A DNA stretch of 64,000 nt. Source: Inia geoffrensis. Taxonomy: Eukaryota > Chordata > Mammalia > Artiodactyla > Iniidae. Position 1 is the first letter of the stretch, and every line of letters begins with the position of its first letter. The notes beneath the pieces are model-generated. The model did not search any database, was not told the origin of the DNA, and saw only the letters and a program-made list of their open reading frames with translations. The stretch covers positions 61,728,001 to 61,792,000 of the forward strand of contig CM070903.1 of NCBI GenBank assembly GCA_036417435.1, given 5' to 3'. Below, piece by piece: positions 1 through 13,498 of the stretch. The position numbers and the translations under genes are program-made.

Positions 1-269
1 TTATGCTCCTGGCTAGGCTAGTCAAAAAGGAATATGAACTTGTTACTGGATGCTTCTGTATGACACAGAAGCACAACTTATGGCCTTTTGTACATAACCA
101 AAAGGGCTGCTAGTCTCTTTAAAGTGTTTAGAATAAAAACCATTTACTCTCTTTTCAGGGTAATCTGAACATTGCCCTTCTCAGGACTTTCTGCTTCCCA
201 CATAAACTACCACCTGTGCAACACCTTCTGGTTTGAAAAATGCTTTCATGTATGTTGTGTTGTTCAGTT

Positions 270-455
270 AGAAGGCAGCATCGTGGGGACTAAGAGAACT
301 GGCTTTGGCACCAGAGAGATCAGGGTGCTTGCCAAAGTCACTTACTAGTTGTGTGCTATGTGCAAGCTGCTTGGTCACTTTAAGCCTTTTTCTTATTTGT
401 AAATTGGGGATAATAATGCCTACCTTGCAGCAAGGTAGAGGTTAGAGGTTAGCTA
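270..455 (+). repeat. MIR SINE relic
   Basis: The sequence follows the MIR core in sense order: a 'tggctttggcacc' head, a tRNA-like middle, 'cttactagttgtgtg', then 'ttatttgtaaattggggataataatgcctacctt' (split here as the well-known stretch around the TGTAAAATGGGGATAAT motif). It is strongly diverged, as expected for a mammal-wide repeat more than 100 million years old. No target-site duplication is visible. Assigned by motif recognition only. Confidence 0.75.
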
Positions 456-1689
456 TGGTGCAGGTAAAGTGTGATTGTCATCGACAACCCATTGCAGGGA
501 CACCAAAGGCTTCTCAATAGTGTGCTTCTCTTTATCAGGCTGGAGGAAGGGGGTCTACACCATTACTTAAGAGTATACATAATCCAAGCCTCTAGTTAAA
601 GTAATGGTCTCTTCAAATCTTTGATCTGAACCATCTTCATAAAACGTTTCTTTAATTCATGGCCAAAACAGCCCTTTCCATATACTCTCAGAGAGAGAGC
701 CCTTCTTTGGGAGCGAGAGATAAAATTTAATTCTACGTCTTTTTTAACCCTGAAACTATGTTCCCTGAAGCAATCCATGTGCTGCCATCAGATTTTATTA
801 GGTGGGCTAAAATAGAGTCAGAAGGAGATTTTCTTACATAATAGCTGTCCCCATGAGACCTTCGGAGAGTCATTTAAAGTTTTCTAATGAAGAATTTTGA
901 GATCCATAAGTACAGGAAAAATCTTGATGGCCTCTCTTGCTTACTGATTCATTGATAATTCTCAAGCATTGGGCTGGCACAACTAGAGTAAAATTTTGCA
1001 CAGTGTAAAGTGGTGGGTGTGGATGTTTTTGGAGCCAGTCAGTCTCTGGCAGCTGACTGAATCACACTTGTGCTTTCCTGCCCACTTACATCTTCAGAGA
1101 GCAGCCTGGGTGGGGATGCTCATCAGATGTGCTCATTTAAGGACAAACCCATTTGAATATTATAACAACATTTGGCAAACTTCCTCTACTGAATGGTGAA
1201 CCTGGCCCACTGCCTCTGAGAACTATTGCTTGGCTGGGAAACATAGGTCCTTTGATGTTCTTCACATGGTAGACCATATTCAAGGCCTCCCACCTAAACA
1301 CCCTCTGTAAGAGTCCTGCTCCTCAAACATTTTCAAGTTCCTGGTCTGGATGAGTGGGTTACAGATATGCAGTGAGTCCTTTTGCAACATACAGCTATTT
1401 TTAATCATGTCTGGAGAATCCAAATGTCTTATTGAGATCTAGTAGGCACATACTTCATTAGGAAGTAAGAAACTGTCTACTGAAAAAGTTCTATGTGGAG
1501 AATTCTGCACCATACTTAAGGCAATACTCTCTATTCCCTCAAGATGTCTGTAGTCTTGCTGGGAATCTGAGAACAACAAAACCTGTTCAGGCAAAACTAC
1601 TTAACACTCCTAGATCAACATACAAGTGAGTAGAGACAGGATATATAAAGACTAGGGTAATAGGACAAAAAAGAATTTGGAAGGGAGTG
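456..1689. other. Single-copy stretch, nothing recognised
   Basis: No interspersed repeat, RNA gene or exon could be recognised. Reading frames are short (under 70 codons) and lack any family resemblance. Composition is ordinary AT-rich mammalian DNA. Confidence 0.5.
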
Positions 1690-2440
1690 ATGGATCTACA
1701 TATTCTAAAGTGAGCAAGAAGAGCATCACAGAGTGGAGAGAGAGCACGGACAAGGGCATGGAGGTGGGAAAGGGTCAGCCTATAATGCTTGATGTAGAGA
1801 AAGCAGGGCAGTCAGAGCAGGAGGGTCACTGTGGGTGCAAGGAACTGCATGAGGAACTGACTCATCTGGTCATAAAGACTGCCAAGATGCCAACCAAACC
1901 CCTGTTCATTCTGCTTTGGGGGAAACAGAAGTTAATGGGGACCTTGGAGCTGGGGAAGAAAGAGAGGCCAAGGAGAATAACTGGTAGTAGAGGAGCTTAC
2001 AACCAGATGAGGAATTTGGATTTTAATCTAGAGGTAGAAAAGAAGAAGAGTAGAATCCTAAACCAAGAAATGGGATGAAGAAAATGATGGGTGAGGGCAA
2101 TTATTTTAGATGCTTAAAGGATTGTTTTCTGAAAACAGCCTGAAGGAAGGGTGGCCTATTTCTAGAGGTTCAGAAAGGAGATGAGGGCCATCTTTTCCAG
2201 GCCCACTGGGAGGTCCTGAAAATAAAGAGAATAAAGAGGCCAACTCAAGAGATGTTGTTGGAGGAGAACTGGTAGAATTTAGTGATTGATTAAATGGGAA
2301 GTAAAGGGCAAAAGAAAAGAATTTTAAAATGATCCCAGTGCCAGAGCCTGAGGAAAGGGTCTCATGGATAGTAATTGGAAAAGAAAGCAGACTCCTGGAG
2401 TGGAAGATGCTTTGGGTAGTGATGGGATGTACAAATAAAT
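1690..2440. other. Purine-rich stretch with weak L2-like similarity
   Basis: The plus strand is unusually rich in A and G, which leaves an open frame of 133 codons at 1677-2078 with no family resemblance. The part around 1730-1800 ('gacaagggcatggaggtgggaaag') loosely resembles the antisense of the L2 LINE 3' region. I cannot confirm this by eye. The open frame is most simply explained by the low T content of the strand. Confidence 0.3.
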
Positions 2441-2447
2441 GATTAGG

Positions 2448-2450
<3 letters not shown>

Positions 2451-2500
<50 letters not shown>
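2451..2500 (+). repeat. (GT)25 microsatellite
   Basis: Twenty-five uninterrupted GT units. A pure run this long is expected to vary in length between individuals. Confidence 0.97.
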
Positions 2501-2503
<3 letters not shown>

Positions 2504-4848
2504 CTATAGACCTGCAGATTTAGAAGACCTCTTTTCCCTAATGTTACATGAGAGCTTACAACTTTCATTCAGTTACCTAATTTTTTAACTAAATAAGTCA
2601 CTTATGAAGGGCCTACATATGTGTAAGGTTTACAATACAGCTATGTGTAAAGCTTAAAATAAGGAGACATAAAAGTTCCATCACTGAATGGAAGATGGTT
2701 TAAACCTGTTTGCAGCATTATTTAAAGGGTACATTTTCATTTTTTTATATTAATTTTCTATTGTTTGTAATTCTTAGGGCACCGACATAGCACTGCTTTC
2801 ATCAGTGATAGATGTGTCATCTCGACACAATTTATAATCAAGTAATTTTTATTAGTGTACTTGGATATCTTCTTTTTTCTCAAATAGCATTTACGCATTT
2901 AAATGAAGCCAGTTGAATAAGATGGCTTTTGGTTACAGCAGGTTTAAATTTTCACTCAGATCAGTCCTGATCAAAAACCATGTAGTTCCCTCGAAAGGTA
3001 CATGTCTATATGCATGTTCTATGCCTCACTCAGGTTTTGGCCTTATGGCCATGGTTTTGGAACTACTATCAATTACATTGTGAAGTCCTGCTTGTTTGGG
3101 GTTGAGAGGAAAAAGGAAAATTCATATTTATTTTGCACAAAGCACTGTGCAGGAATCCGCTATAGCCTCTGTTCATCGTCAATTCAGGTATGATGGAAAC
3201 CTGTGGGGAGCTGACCTGCAGTACTGATCTCTTAGATCATCTCCCTTCTCTCATGCAACTGATATCTAAGGAGCTGCAGAACCCCAGGCTCTCAGTTATT
3301 CTCAGAATCGAGTTCACCTATACGTATACCAAAAGAAAATCATTTCAAAAACACGGCTGGATTATTTCTTAAACATTAATATAAAGCAAAAAGAGCACAA
3401 GAAATGGAGGTAGGAATCTCATTTCTTTATATTTATTAGGACCTGAAAACCTACCTTGAAGAAAACTAGTCATGGATAAGAAAATAACTTCTTCACAGTG
3501 GTTAAAGAAAAAAGAAATAAACAAACATATGAAAGCCTCTTAATATACCAAGGTATTACTATATTTATTTCTGACCTTTGGCTACTGAGAAAATATGAAG
3601 GATGACAATTCTATAGCTATTCTATATAATGGCAGATGTTCCTCTTATTCAAGGAAACAAAATTCTTTTATGACATTTTACTAAATGCCTATCCAACCAA
3701 AGAGCATTTTATATGTTCATTTTAGATAGTCTTGTTCACCAGTCCTTATAACTTAAAAATAAGACCTTTTCTTAAGCAGTCCACCTTGTGTATGAGTGTG
3801 TTGAATATTTTCTTTAAGTGTTAACTTTGTAGTACATGATCTAGTAGAGTGGGACGATTATATACAACAATTCTTCTATCAGTCTTATATTTCTACTTCC
3901 TTTTCTAAAATGTATTTAAATTAATGGCAAAATTCTGTTAAGTGTTCAATGTATATTCTCACTGCTGATTTTTTCGCCATGGTACCATTACCGTTATCAC
4001 AATGGCTCCTCGTGTCTTAAGTCTATGCAATACAATCCATTCTCTATTACAGCATCATTTTCTTTTTGTAAATAGAAATTTGGCTTTCACACAGCAATTT
4101 ACACTAAACTATAAAAGTGCTAATGATGCCCAATTTAGGACATAAACAACTTACTACTGTCTTCCTTTGAGCCTTTCTCTTTTTTAATTTCTCTAACTCA
4201 TTACACTAAGAATATTATTTCTTGGAAAGCTGTGGCAGGATTGATTTCATAACGGGTTACAAGTTGACTTTTTAAAAAAACTGATGCTGATATTAGACTT
4301 CTGGTTAACCTATCAGTTAAGAAGTGTACTTTGTACTTGACATTTTTCTTGCTTGGGCAATTGACTCCAAATATCCTCTTCTATTTTGCTTTCCTCACTG
4401 TGCATCCTCAATTTTCTTTCTATAAAATATCCTTTCTACTTCTATATAACTATATCTTCTTTAATTATTTTTCTCACTTATCACATCTGATCCTATTTTT
4501 CTTATGCAATTAAAATATTTCCTGAGTATATTTTAGTTCAGTAGCTGGTTGTATTTACATCACTTATTCCACAGTTTGTTTGATGACTTGCATAAAGCAC
4601 ATACATTTATCAAACTGACTCACATTCACTGTGAATAAACTGAAGTCCAAACTGCAAGTGGATTTGTCTATAGCTTTGTGTAAACATGATGCTGGACAAG
4701 ACTTCCATTCCTCAACTCTGTTTCCTTTTCACTTATGAAGCCTTGAAGACAATAAGTTTGTTGTTTTAGCTTTGTAATTTTTCTTTTTTTAACTTGTCCT
4801 TAAGGACTTACATTCACCCTTTAGGAAGAAATTATAATTTCTTATTTT
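2501..4848. other. Single-copy AT-rich stretch, nothing recognised
   Basis: No repeat family, exon or RNA gene is recognisable. Frames at 3002-3372 and 4331-4513 are short and low in complexity. The T-rich strand near 4330-4510 encodes only a hydrophobic compositional peptide. Confidence 0.5.
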
Positions 4849-4861
4849 CTGGTCTCATTCT

Positions 4862-5190
4862 TTTTTTGGGGGGCTGTGTTGGGTTTTTTGTTGCTGTGCA
4901 CTGGCTTTCGCTAGTTGCGGCGAGCGGGGGCTACTCTGTTGTGGTGCGCAGGCTTCTCGTTGCAGTGGCTTCTCTTGTTGCGGGGCAGGGGCTCTAGGTG
5001 CTCAGGCTTCAGTAGTTGCAGCATGCGGGCTCAGCAGTTGTGGCTCGCGGGCTCTAGAGCACAGGCTCAGTAGTGTGGTGCACGGGCTTAGTTGCTCCAC
5101 AGCATGTGGGATCCTCCCGGCCCAGGGCTCGAACCCATGTCCCCTGCATTGGCAGGCGGACTCCTAACCACTGTGCCACCAGGGAAGTCC
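4862..5190 (-). mobile_element. CHR-type SINE (long form), antisense
   Basis: Read on the minus strand it starts with the CHR head (GGACTTCCCTGGTGGCACAG), has a B box-like GGTTCGAGCCC, and continues through the repeated 'CAACTACTGAGCC' modules typical of the long CHR-2-like SINE. It ends in an A/T-rich tail at 4862. It is flanked by a 13-bp target-site duplication, ctggtctcattct at 4849-4861 and ctggtcccattct at 5192-5204, with one mismatch. The tRNA-Glu-derived head supplies an internal RNA polymerase III promoter in active copies. Confidence 0.93.
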
Positions 5191-5204
5191 CCTGGTCCCA
5201 TTCT

Positions 5205-5504
5205 AGATCTCTTTATTTTCTTCCTGTTTGTGTCTTTGTTCTCCATTTAAAAAAATCATAATTTATGAGTTGTCTTTTGAATATACAGAGCTTAAGATAA
5301 ATTTTTCTAAAGGGGATCTGGAATAAAAGATCCCTGAACATACGAAACAAAGGGAGCTTATAGACTCACAAGGCTTAAAAATTACTTTCATTCTCTTTCT
5401 AATTTTGAATATAGACATGCTTTTATTTATAAGTCTGTCCTTTAAGTAGTATGGAAAACTCAAAACAATTTCCTGTTTACAATGAAAGAGATTCAATTTG
5501 AGTT
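5205..5504. other. Single-copy stretch
   Basis: Nothing recognised. The minus-strand frame at 5263-5496 (77 codons) shows no family resemblance. Confidence 0.45.
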
Positions 5505-5830
5505 GTAATATTTATTGAGAATCTACTGTGTCCAGTCCAAGACATTATACCAAGTAAACTTCTTTCACTTAAAGAATTAACATCTAGCAGAAGAATTAGA
5601 CTAATACCAGATGATGACACAAATTAAGTACTAAGTTTCATACAGGCACCACCAAAAATTGTGGGGAGAGGAGTCCCTAGGAGGAATCAATGACCTTTGC
5701 TACAGAGAAAGATGAAGAGAAGTAGGCATGAAGGGCTGCATAAAAGTAGTGGACTTTGAGATGGGCCTTAAGGACATACAACTTTGACAGATGGAAATGA
5801 AGAAAGGGGTATATATGCAACTAAATAAAG
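5505..5830 (-). repeat. L2 LINE 3' relic, antisense
   Basis: 'tttattgagaatctactgtgtccag' at the left is the reverse complement of the conserved L2 3' end. It is followed by the 'gaggaggtg.. gggcctTaaggac' type of sequence of the antisense L2 body (here 'ttgagatgggccttaaggac'). Diverged and without a tail repeat or target-site duplication. Confidence 0.6.
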
Positions 5831-6662
5831 AAAAGAGTGTTAGATCAGAAGTGGGATATTCAGAAAAAAAGTGCTCTTCTATGGAAACTGTAGATAATAT
5901 TTCAGATTCTCCTCTTACAAATTACTCTAAGCAAAGTTGCCACTCATTATATGGTACTTGATGTAAAATCTTCTCCTGGCCTATAAGGTACATTACTAGT
6001 GAGACCAGAAAAGATGTAAGTAGATGTGAGGCTATGACTAGACATACCCTGATTGTGTCCCAGATGTTTCTGTAAACTTCTCAATACGGTCTTTAAAGAA
6101 ATAAACCTCACAGAACTTTTATTGTTTTAGACCACTTTTAATTCCATAAATAAATGGAAATATCTGCAGCTAAAAACATGGAGATTCCAGATATCTATGT
6201 ATCTATTTGCTATTACAGCTTAACTCTATTTCATTATTATTTTGTCTCTAGCTAAAGTTCTCTGGCAACAGACATCAAGGGGAAAGACCTCAAGAGTTAT
6301 GAAGTCTAATCTAAAAAGATGATGGAGTCAAGGACAGTGGCACCTTTTTGAATTTTTTACTTGAATCCTCCTGTTTTTTTACTTCCTAAGTCATTCACTA
6401 CTCCACTCTACTTTACAACCAATGAAATAACAGAAGTTACAGAGATTCAGTAAATGTTCCTATGGCCTGTTTCCAAGTAGCCCAACATAAATAGGGGAAA
6501 TAAAGTCAAAAGAGCTTTTTCTCTGACATGGGTTTCTAAACAGTATAATTATGGTTCACTCCATGGTTATGAGCTTTTGGAGCTACCACAAAAAAGTCTT
6601 TGCTGCAGATGTGGCCACCGGCTGTTATACCTTGCAATTTGATCCATGTTTGTTGTTGTTTT

Positions 6663-6664
<2 letters not shown>
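5831..6664. other. Single-copy stretch
   Basis: No repeat, RNA gene or exon recognised. AT-rich with short frames only. Confidence 0.45.

Positions 6665-6700
<36 letters not shown>
6665..6700 (+). repeat. (AC)18 microsatellite
   Basis: Eighteen uninterrupted AC units. The minus-strand frame crossing it simply reads a poly Val-Cys run and is not a gene. Confidence 0.96.
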
Positions 6701-6701
<1 letters not shown>

Positions 6702-6702
<1 letters not shown>

Positions 6703-9700
6703 CTTCTTGTGTTCGGTAGAGTAGGATGAAGCTAGATACAAAAGTCGGGTATTCCAATATGGTCTCTCTCTATTTGCTCATTCATGACCAAGGTGGAAAC
6801 TTACACATTTGATGCATGTGAAGATTGTGCCTGTTACTCTGTGTTACATTTCTGACCTCAGAGTTATTTTTTTCAACAACACTATTTTATATAAGCACAA
6901 AAAATAAGTCCAAGCTGGACTACTGATGTTGGGTCACTCCAAGAAGTGTCTTCAATGTAGCTTCAAAAATTTACCCTCTTCTCTCTAAATCTAGGTTTAT
7001 TTCATGGGACAGTTATATGGTGTCTTGCCAAGAAAGTAACCGAGAGTAATGCCTCATGTTTAATTGGGCATTTAGACTTGAGAAGCAATCCAGTCCAAGA
7101 CTTTACCATAAGACTGCCAAAGCAACTAGATATCAGTGACAGTAAAAAAAGACCTTAAGAACTCCACCATTTTGTTTTCTACATAGATCTAGGATGTGGC
7201 ACATAAAGTATTAACACTTCATGAGCATAGTAGCTCAATTTTTACCAATTTCTGGCATGTACATTAAGTTATTTTTTAGGAAAAATATAATAAATTGAAG
7301 TATAATTTAACTTCCATTTTCCCACACAGCCTCTTCTTACCTTCCTTCCTAATGTATTTCTTTGATCCTTGGCAAATCAGTGAAAGAAATCAGGATTTTG
7401 CATTTGATTATGTGTACATTTATTAAAAGCATACTGGGCTTCCCTTTTCTGATGCTATTAGAGATTAATTATAACTTTCCTAACTCAGTATTAGGCTGGT
7501 AAAATTTCTTAGTTAAAATGAACACCATAAATTCACAGTATAACTTATCTGGTACATTCTTATCTGGTACAAACTACTCGTAGTTTAAAAATGTGCTGTT
7601 CAGGACTGAATGCCTCAAATATAATCAGATTTTATTTCTAGAGAAGCAAAGTCTATACTTGTATGTGACCCCATCAGCAATTAACTTTGTCCTAATGGAA
7701 TCAATACAGTGTATGAGTTCAGAATTGGGTGGATGAGAAGGGGAAGGGAGAATGAAACTCATTCACTCCCTCGCTAGTTTTTGCAAAATAGCTTCCTTAT
7801 TCCCACAGTGTGACATTTCTTTTCCTTATTTCCAGCACAGTTAAGGTCAGTAGCCCTCAAAATCTTCTACATAGAGATTTATGTTTTTTCCCCTAAAAAC
7901 ATAAAGGTGAGCTTGTGATTTAAAAAAAAAAATGATGTCTCCTGCTAAATTATAGTGTCAGGTGGAACAGTTACCAAACAAAATTTTGAAGAGTTAGTCA
8001 TACTTCATGCTACCTTTCTATCCTTCTCTACTTCACAGATTTGAGGACGGGGGTCACAGCTAGTTTATCCCTTTTGGTTAGAAAGCCTTTCCAGATGAGG
8101 TCATCATTTTCATCACTGTTTCTTTCTCTCTCACTAGAGTGTCTTTCTAAAGGCAACTGAGGACCTCTTTAGTGAAATATTGAAGGCAGGGGGTGCCTAG
8201 AATGATTAAAAGACACAAAGCTTTCCCATAGCACTTGTCCTTTTTTCTGTAAGGAGATGAGGTAATATATAATCTCCTTCTTATATTACTACCACAAGGG
8301 CAATTTGTGGGAGGAAGAGATGGATTTCTGGGAGTAAAATTCTATTGCATGGCCAGGGCTATTTTCAGAAGGGCTTATCTTCAATATCCTCATTTTAGAA
8401 TTGGTCTCTTAGAGCAGCACCTTGGACAACACTGAGAACCCCCATCTTCAAGGTAAGATTGAAAGTTATTTCCTTGTTGTTGGAATATCTGATGAAGAAA
8501 AAGGAAGATGCAAAAATGAGAGATTCTGCTAATATAAGGTGATGTGTATGAATAAATGTCAAATCCTTCTGCTATTTCTCATGTTGTTTGTCTGATATCC
8601 CTATTTACTCTTCTGCTCTGCAGTTTCTACCACTGGGCAGCCCCCATGTGTAATCTGGACAGACAGCTAATTTGCTTATATACAAATTAAATAGTCCTCA
8701 AGTGCCAGTAGACCTCTGTATCTTTTTAGTACCCCAATAACTTCCTCAAGCAGGAACAGTTACAGAAAACCTTACCATCGAACATGGAACTCACACTAGC
8801 CAAAGAAATCATTACATGTGTAAATTAGACTAATCATTACTTCCTTTCTGGATACAGTTCTAGCTTTGCCTCAGGGTTTATGTTGAAATATACATTTTTA
8901 TGAAATATTTCTCACTGTAGTCGGTATCAGTTTAGTAGTGTCAAACATGGATGCCCAGTTCCCACACACCTGAAAACCAGAGAGAGAGGGAAGAGCTGAA
9001 AAGGGTAATTGACAAAAGGCCTGGACTTTTCTTAGATTTTAAGAGGCCTATTGTATTTGTAAATTACTGATTAAAAACCTGACAATTGACACTGCCAGAC
9101 TATTCCTGAGCTTCTTCATCATATATTTTTTTCCCTAAAGTTTATCAAAGAACTGAAGGGCTTCCAGAGATGAAAATAAACTTGACAATCATGTTGCAAC
9201 TCAAACAGATCCTGATTCTTTTCATCACTTTTAAATTCATTGCAGATGGTGTAAATGGGATGCTTATTGGCTGGCAGATAATGAGTCTTATTGTAGATAA
9301 TAGTGATGGACAGGCTCTCATGCCTGTTGATGGCCCAGCATCTCAGAAGCTGTATATGACTGTCACCTATTGCATGGTAGCACGTACAATATTGTGACAG
9401 GATGGATGCAAAGGCAAGTACATTCCCCTCAATAGAAACAATTATTGGTACACCTGAATCTCACTAGTCACATATGAGTTGCACTGATTTCATCCTCACT
9501 GTCCACATGGGTAGACAGTCTAAGGTGTGATCTAATGTCTACTGCTCTAAAAGGAAAATGTAATCTGTTTAAACATCCAAACACTCCTCTTCTCAGGTCC
9601 CGTCATTCATCACAACTGTCAGTGCTTCTGTGGAAGAGTAATGACTCTCAGGCATGGGATAATGCTCCGTAGGGGCCTTATGAATGCCACTGCCAAGCAC

Positions 9701-12700
9701 AGAAATTGATCGGTTTACAGTGGAGCTGGTATGTGCATCATGAAAGACCTGCACTTACTCACTAAATTACAAGTGGCTGTTTACTCCTTATACAATAAAG
9801 CCTGGGTTAGGGAGCCACAGATCCTGCTGACTTTAATTGTCCCAAACATGTGAGCACTAGATTTGGGCCCATCAGTGAGATAGATTTAAACAGCTTGAAA
9901 CTGAAAGTTGGATCAGAGTCATTCAAAAATGCATTGGGGGATAACATAGGTATTGTCACCTTCCACTCTTTTTTCTTTTCCTTTTTTATCCTCTCTAGCA
10001 ATGAAAGGTAACAACATCCCACTATCCAATATAAACACAGTTTTAAAAAAACACAAAACAGAATAAATGTGCCAGTGAAAAGTTAGTTCTTTGTTTCCTT
10101 CCTGTGGGCTTCCCTCCATTTCTGGATTTGCTCACACATTGTTTCTACAAAGTAGGATAAAGATGAACAGTTACATAGTATGAACTCATGATTTTCAAAA
10201 TATCTCCCAACAGCTCTATTTCCTCATTTAACCTATATTGACCTTTTCCTTTAAATCCTCCCTACACTCACAATCTCATCTACGTTTACTATCAAATCTC
10301 CTTGGGAGACAGGCTAACTTGCACTCTATAGACTATTCATACCTTGGTAAATGCTCTATTATTTGAAAGTTTTATTCAAAATATATCTTTTCCTCAGCTT
10401 TCAGACTTCCTTTTTAAAGCTGGATATTCTCTTGTGATCTCTCTTTTTATTCTATCTCCCTTAGTTCTAGTAGCAGTACTTTATTTTCAGGGCTTTTAGA
10501 ATCTAGAAAGTCACCATGTTTTTCATATTTCTTTGATATTATTTCCTAATGTACCTTTAATTTTTAAATTTCTGTCCAATCTTTTTTATCAATAATCTTG
10601 AGAGTACCAAACATTTTACTATAGCTTATTTCTCAGTAAATAGGTTTTGGTAGTTCTGTTATTTTATTAGATCATAATATTTTTATGCTTTTCTTTTTTT
10701 AAGGGGGTAGAGATGGCCAAAACTGGAGGGAAAATAAAAGATACCTTTCAGAATGTCACATCTATGTTAAGTCACAAAACACTAGTTGGTCCTGCCTTGA
10801 AAATTGTTTTCCAACCTGTATGAGTTGAATGGCTCAACATAAATAAATGAAGGAAGCTAAATCTTTTACTCACATTGACTCATTCCATTTTAAGAAAATT
10901 TGCTAAGTAATGAATGGGCCCTTATGAAATCATTACAGTTAGGAGAGCTCTTTCTACTTGAGACTTCTCTGTTCCTTTGGCAGTTCAGGGTTATGCCCAA
11001 CTTAACTATACTTTTGGTGTTCAAAATATTCTGATTATTAGTATTTCTAATGATGGGACTCAGACACGTTCCTGGGGAGAGAGACTTACAATTAGAGAGA
11101 TCTTAATAATTAATGAAATATACCAATGAGATAATGAAATTGGAAGCTCTCAGTATACTGCCAGGGATGAAGAAATCTTTTTTGAGAATTAGGAATATGC
11201 TAGAAGACAATAAAAGAGATCAGATAGTGAACTGAGCAAAGTGACCTTTGATGTAAAGTGTCAGCTAAAAATGTCAACCCAATTCAGGACTGTATACAAA
11301 GGGATATTGTGTCGCTGAGCAGAGGGGTATTAAGTTCCCTGATTATCTTCTCTAGAAGAATGCATTATGGTTTAGACACTTTTATTACCTGAAAAGGTGT
11401 AGACAAATCAGGAAAGATTAACAACCAGTTTTATTAGGAGGTAGCAGATGAACTGGTATGAATAGCTCTGGTTGTTAAAAGTTCTGTATTCTCTTCGCAG
11501 CTTGGTATGCTCTCAAGTGGGAATAGTCATTCTTGAAATTTAGATAGGATAAATTATATTCTGTTCCCCAGAGAAAGGGCAGTTTGGGAACTGAAGGGAG
11601 GGAAGGTTTTAAAACAGCAGAAAGACCTGGGGTGGCAGAAGGGCAGGAAATTCTATTATAAGATTTTCAACTTTAATTAAAGCAACAAAACAATAACAAC
11701 AGCCATTTGTTAAGCCTTCATTTAAATAAAACTCAGTATATTTAGTATGTGCAATATGTCTTTCATATTTAGTACCTAGTTGTTTTTGGTACATGCAACA
11801 AGATTATTCCATAATACTACACTATTATGCTCATGTTTCCCTGGAAATACAATTTGCAAGGCCATTCTAGAAACTCTGATTATGAAATTCAATATCACTT
11901 TCAGTTAGTTACCTTTAATTCTAGTGCAGTTTTCTCATGTCTTCACACTTACCCTGAAGCTGTAACCTTTGGTTTCATAGTAATGTCCTGGTGGAAGAGG
12001 CTTCTGCCCCTTGCCTTCTGAATGATTTTCTACATATACTTTCATATATAATTACATATTTTACCAATTAACACTATTTATGAATATCATTGAGAAATGA
12101 TTCATATAATTTTCTAGTTTATTAGTGAAAATAACTTGTCCAGAAGCTAACAATAAATTACCAATTTTTACACAGGCCATTATTCCTGGGTGTATTTATT
12201 ATGATTTACCATTTATTAAAGGATTTCAATTGGTTGACAAAGTATAATAGAACTAAACTTATTTCAAGAAATGTTGGTGACTCACTAAAGTCCCAATACA
12301 TTATACTAATATCTATCCCTAGACTCCATCTTTTAGTTCTATTGGGAAACACCTATAAACGTAACATAATTTTTTTCTTCTCTGATGTTCATTCAAGTTA
12401 CATTTGCCCCCAGTCACTGCAGTATGCTTCTCTATAGACTACCTTGAAGGGTAGATGGTGGTGAAGGATTGGGACATTTAAACTCATATTTAAAAGGGGC
12501 AGAAGAAGAGTTTAGATGACATGTGATCTTAGGCAGGCTTTAGGAGAAGAGGCGGACTTGTGATAAACCTTAGTAAAATGAGCCCAAACTCTCAGTCACC
12601 CGCTTACCTACTGAGGTGCCCGGTTACTGGTGACTTTCTCAATATCTTTAACAATCCTCTCCCCACCAAATAACTCTGCTTCATTTGCAAACATTGTTGG

Positions 12701-12955
12701 ACTGTGTTCACATTTCCTTTTCCTCTTCCTCTAAGGAAGAACATTTTTAGGCCAAAATAATCCTTTAATAGACCAAAGACAGGAGATGCTGCTACACATC
12801 ATAAATCAGTTTCTGCTCTTTTGGCTGCTCAACATAAGACATCTCAAAGTCTCCATGAAGCAATATATTACACTGTCATGAGTGTAATCTCCTTATTATC
12901 TTCAGTTCCGGCCATTTTCTTAACTATTAGTTGGGATTACTTCTCTTCTTGCTCC
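6702..12955. other. Long repeat-poor single-copy stretch
   Basis: About 6.2 kb in which I recognise no SINE, LINE, LTR or DNA transposon, which is unusual next to the density elsewhere in the window. Frames are all below about 80 codons and carry no recognisable domain. Very old repeats that cannot be read by eye may be present. See the finding on this stretch. Confidence 0.45.
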
Positions 12956-13498
12956 TCTACACTTCACTATCTCTCTACAGCAACTACAACGATTTTCTCA
13001 AATGTGAAATCAGATCCTACTACATAAATCTCCAATAGCTGCTCACCACAACTAGAATAAAATTCAAACTTCTCACCCTGAAGCCTGCATAACCTGGCTT
13101 CTGACTCCTCTTCTGATCACATCTCCAATATACTTCTCCTTATTCCCTGACCTTATTTCATAATTCACATGCCTAACTCATTTTAGTCTCAGAGTCTTTG
13201 CTGTTGCTGTTCCAATTTCCTCTAGACCTTCACGTGGCTGGTTTCTAAGATCATTCAAGTCTCAGCCAGAGGCCATCTTTGTACACTCTATTGCTATTAG
13301 GTTATACTCTTATTTTCTTCATTTCACTTATCAGTGTGTGCTAGTATGTCTACATATTTATTAACTATCTCCCCTAACTAGAATGTTTCATGAGGAAAAA
13401 GACCTTGTGAGTCCTGCTCACTATTATATTCCCAGTGCCTAGAACAGTAGGGGGCTCAATAAATATTTGCTGAATGAGTGAATAAAAGAATAATTGAA
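12956..13498 (+). repeat. L2 LINE 3' end relic, sense
   Basis: A long collinear match to the L2 3' region. In order it shows 'gtgaaatcagatcctac', 'aataaaattcaaacttctcac', 'gtctttgctgttgctgttcc', 'caagtctcagccagaggcc', and 'tgcctagaacagtag' followed by 'ctcaataaatatttgctgaatgag'. The usual order of the family is kept over about 540 bp. The frame at 12821-13027 overlaps its start and is not a gene. Confidence 0.9.

Noticed and set aside
1677..2078. 133-codon plus-strand frame
   Set aside because: Purine-rich, T-poor strand makes stops rare; the peptide has no domain, and the segment partly resembles an old L2 relic.
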